Shown here: positions 62,125-64,000 of the stretch, piece after piece
Layout: the number at the start of each line of letters is the position of its first letter
How positions within the stretch are numbered: position 1 is the stretch's first letter
From: an uncultured Myxococcales bacterium
GTDB taxonomy: Bacteria; Myxococcota_A; Polyangia; Polyangiales; Polyangiaceae
Assembly: GCA_937949945.1 (NCBI GenBank)
Contig: CALFEQ010000029.1
Location: forward strand, 67,171-131,170
Direction of reading: 5' to 3'
DNA length: 64,000 nucleotides
Notes under the pieces: model-generated
The model's input: the letters and a program-made list of their open reading frames with translations, nothing else
Databases searched by the model: none
Told to the model about the DNA's origin: nothing
Position numbers and translations under genes: made by a program

Positions 62125-62271
62125 ATGCCGAAGGACGACGAGGAGGACATCGTCGAGGTGCGCTGCCCGACGTGCAACGAGAAGATCCGTCTCTCGCGGG
62201 AGAAGGCCGAGCGCGACTTCCGGGCGACCTGCCCGAACGGTCACGACGTACCCCTCGTGAAGGCGCTCTGA
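62125..62271 (+). CDS. 48-residue zinc-ribbon protein
   Basis: ATG 62125 to TGA 62271. MPKDDEEDIVEVRCPTCNEK then IRLSREKAERDFRATCPNGH: CPTC and CPNGH supply a probable CxxC...CxxxH zinc site of the zinc-beta-ribbon type. The Asp/Glu-rich N-terminus and basic middle suggest binding to protein or RNA. No clear ribosome-binding sequence precedes it, but codon use is typical of this genome. It is followed by the MopE-like gene (10 bp gap), so the pair may be co-transcribed. Confidence 0.72.
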   Translation: MPKDDEEDIVEVRCPTCNEKIRLSREKAERDFRATCPNGHDVPLVKAL

Positions 62272-62281
62272 ATCCGCGGCC

Positions 62282-64000
62282 ATGCGTGGCCGACTGCCCG
62301 ACGAGAGGATGGTCGAAGAGGGCGTGCTTCGTCGCACGCGCATGCCGGCGTACGCCGGATCGGCGGCCGCGCTCGCGGTCGTGCTCGCGGCGGCGCACGC
62401 GGGATGCGGCCCCTCCGAGAGCCCCGACTACTTCGTCATCCCGTTCGACGCCGGCGTGGAGGCGGGAGAGCCCGAAGCCTCCGCCCCCCAGCCCGACCTC
62501 GATCCGACGCTCGGCGGTCCGTGCACCGAGGACGAGCAGTGCGACGACCAGATCCCGTGCACGTTCGACCGATGCGACAAGGCGATCTCGCGCTGCCGCA
62601 ACGTACCGGACGACACGCAGTGCTCGGACGGCATCTACTGCAACGGCGTGGAGCGATGCGTCCCGCTCCGCGGATGCGTGCCCGGGCCCGTGGTGACCTG
62701 CCAAGACGGCAACAACTGCACGATCGATCGCTGCGTCGAGGAGACGAAGCAGTGCGAGCACGCCCCGCGCGACGCCGACGGCGACGGCGACCCGGACGAC
62801 CACTGCTCGCCGAACCGTGACTGCGACGACACCGATCCGACGGTGAGCAGCAGGCACGCGGAGGTCTGCGGCAACTTCAAGGACGACAACTGCAACGGCC
62901 TCATCGACGAGGAGCCGTGCGTCACGCCCGAGAACGACGTCTGCGAGACGGCGCTCGCCGTGACGGCGCCGGGCACGTACCTGCTCGAGACGACCGCGGC
63001 GAAGAAGGACTACGCCACGACGTGCTCGGTGCAGAACCCCTCCGCGGCGAAGGACATCGTCCTCCGGATCGAGGTGCCGCCGGGCGACGCGAAGGACGTC
63101 GTCGTGCGCGCCGTGACGAGCTCGCCCTCGAACGACGTCGCCGTCGCCCTCCAGACGACCTGCGGGCAGGCGGCCACGGAGGTCGGCTGCGGCCACGTCC
63201 CGAGCACGATGGACGCGCGCGCGATCGCGCGCGGCGTGGCGCCGGGCTCGTCCGTCTACGCGATCGTGACGACGCAGACGGAGTCGAAGGTCGACGTGCG
63301 CGTCGACATGCTCCCCGCCTCGTCGAAGCCGACGAACGAGACCTGCGCGTCGCCGCTGCCGGTCCCGCTCGACGAGGCGTTCACGGTGTCGTTGATCGAC
63401 CCCACGAAGGACCTCGAGTCCGCATGCGACCAGGCCAAGACCGGCGAGCTCACGTACGCGTTCACGCTCCCCGAGCCGCGCGACGTCCGCATCTTCGCCT
63501 CCACGCTCGTCGGCAACGGCCAGCCGGTCGTGAGCCTGCGATCCGCCTCGTGCAGCGAAGAGCTCCGCTGCCGCGTAGGCTCGACGCCGCCCGTCTTCGC
63601 GCGCAACCTGCCGGCCGGAACGCACGTCTTCGGCGTGTCGGGCACGGCGCAGATCGACGCCAGCGTCGTCGTGAGGACCTACCCGGCGACGCAGGCCCCC
63701 GACGACCAGAGCTGCGCGACCGCGCCGGATCTGACGCCGAACGTCCCGTTCACCGTGGACCTCTCGAACCACGAGGACGCGATCAAGAACGGCTGCTTCC
63801 CCGGCGGCCCGAACGCCGCTTACCGGCTCCGGCTCGACGAGCCGAGCGACGTCCTCGTCGTCGCCCGCTTCCCGACCAACGACTCCGGCGGGGTGTCGTT
63901 CAACGATGCCGGATGCGGCACCGCCGATCTCGTCGCGTGCTCCACCGGCAACACCATGGCGCGTGTCTCGAGGCGGAACGTCCCGCCGGGCGACTACCGC
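62282..64000 (+). CDS. MopE-like lipoprotein, C-terminus beyond window
   Basis: 573 codons are visible with no stop. ATG 62282, or ATG 62342 which gives a shorter signal, leads to lipobox AHAGC. Then Cys-rich EGF/notch-like units (CTEDEQCDDQIPCTFDRCDK, DDTQCSDGIYCNGVERC) precede a DADGDGDPDDHC and DCDDTDP block and DDNCNGLIDE, the putative metal-binding motif also seen in methanotroph MopE. The long remaining part repeats a beta-sandwich unit (TYLLETTAAKKDYATTCSV; FTVSLIDPTKDLESACDQ; FTVDLSNHEDAIKNGCF), about 120-150 residues each. It is likely a surface protein that binds calcium or copper. The C-terminus is unknown. Confidence 0.85.
   Translation, partial: MRGRLPDERMVEEGVLRRTRMPAYAGSAAALAVVLAAAHAGCGPSESPDYFVIPFDAGVEAGEPEASAPQPDLDPTLGGPCTEDEQCDDQIPCTFDRCDKAISRCRNVPDDTQCSDGIYCNGVERCVPLRGCVPGPVVTCQDGNNCTIDRCVEETKQCEHAPRDADGDGDPDDHCSPNRDCDDTDPTVSSRHAEVCGNFKDDNCNGLIDEEPCVTPENDVCETALAVTAPGTYLLETTAAKKDYATTCSVQNPSAAKDIVLRIEVPPGDAKDVVVRAVTSSPSNDVAVALQTTCGQAATEVGCGHVPSTMDARAIARGVAPGSSVYAIVTTQTESKVDVRVDMLPASSKPTNETCASPLPVPLDEAFTVSLIDPTKDLESACDQAKTGELTYAFTLPEPRDVRIFASTLVGNGQPVVSLRSASCSEELRCRVGSTPPVFARNLPAGTHVFGVSGTAQIDASVVVRTYPATQAPDDQSCATAPDLTPNVPFTVDLSNHEDAIKNGCFPGGPNAAYRLRLDEPSDVLVVARFPTNDSGGVSFNDAGCGTADLVACSTGNTMARVSRRNVPPGDYR

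Noticed and set aside
62006..63772. 588-residue minus-strand frame
   Set aside because: Opposite the MopE-like lipoprotein, which has signal, Cys pattern and metal motifs.

Overview
The window is very GC-rich (about 70%) bacterial chromosome. Nearly every gene ends in G or C at the third codon position, and start codons include GTG and one TTG. At least fourteen proteins carry a lipobox, several followed by Asp/Ala/Gly-rich linkers, and there is a MopE-like metal-binding protein, two PAS/histidine-kinase systems and a sigma-54 activator. This mix points to the Myxococcota, probably Polyangia; that is inference from style, since no rRNA or other marker gene is present. I see no tRNA, rRNA, CRISPR array, intact insertion sequence, integrase or phage gene.

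Layout. 1-7360: a sigma-54 activator cut by the left edge, a small lipoprotein, a DUF362 protein, and a translationally coupled three-gene operon (lipoprotein, CxxCH haem lipoprotein, Tat-exported DUF1501-like protein). Two gaps here hold an unusual family of GGAGCCT heptamer arrays. 7621-14470: an AddB/AddA-type helicase-nuclease pair for double-strand break repair. 14507-19559: a beta-propeller lipoprotein, a small STAS-like protein with a PAS histidine kinase, then two damaged genes, a glutathione S-transferase with a one-base frameshift and an ECF sigma factor that has lost the middle of its C-terminal domain. 19597-24876: metabolic and regulatory operons (alpha/beta hydrolase-TetR-thioesterase, ketopantoate reductase-LysR, SRPBCC-ArsR), with two clear operator-like palindromes. 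25176-26812: TatD nuclease and TcdA. 26824-34082: a two-component system divergent from a complete CzcCBA-type heavy-metal RND pump.

34122-46588: an internally duplicated lipoprotein, MarR plus Bcr/CflA drug exporter, a beta-helix lipoprotein, a coiled-coil-like protein with a charged tail, a four-gene molybdenum hydroxylase operon (dihaem cytochrome, 2Fe-2S subunit, Tat-exported Mo subunit, Moco nucleotidyltransferase), a pentapeptide-repeat protein coupled to a zinc-ribbon protein, and an AraC regulator. 46602-64000: a decayed LysR gene, a PQQ-type sugar dehydrogenase fused to a dihaem domain, several lipoproteins, a PilZ protein, an M3 oligopeptidase, a membrane-bound sulfatase-like hydrolase, glucose-6-phosphate dehydrogenase (zwf), a dipeptide-epimerase-like enzyme, a membrane protein of unknown role, a 48-residue zinc ribbon and a partial MopE-like lipoprotein.

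The recurring theme is the cell envelope: exported redox proteins (at least four with haem or molybdenum centres), lipoproteins and efflux pumps with dedicated local regulators. I did not find a clear new defence or mobile system. The most unusual signals are the inverted GGAGCCT arrays, the decayed genes that share an internal-deletion pattern, and the uncharacterised exported redox operons.
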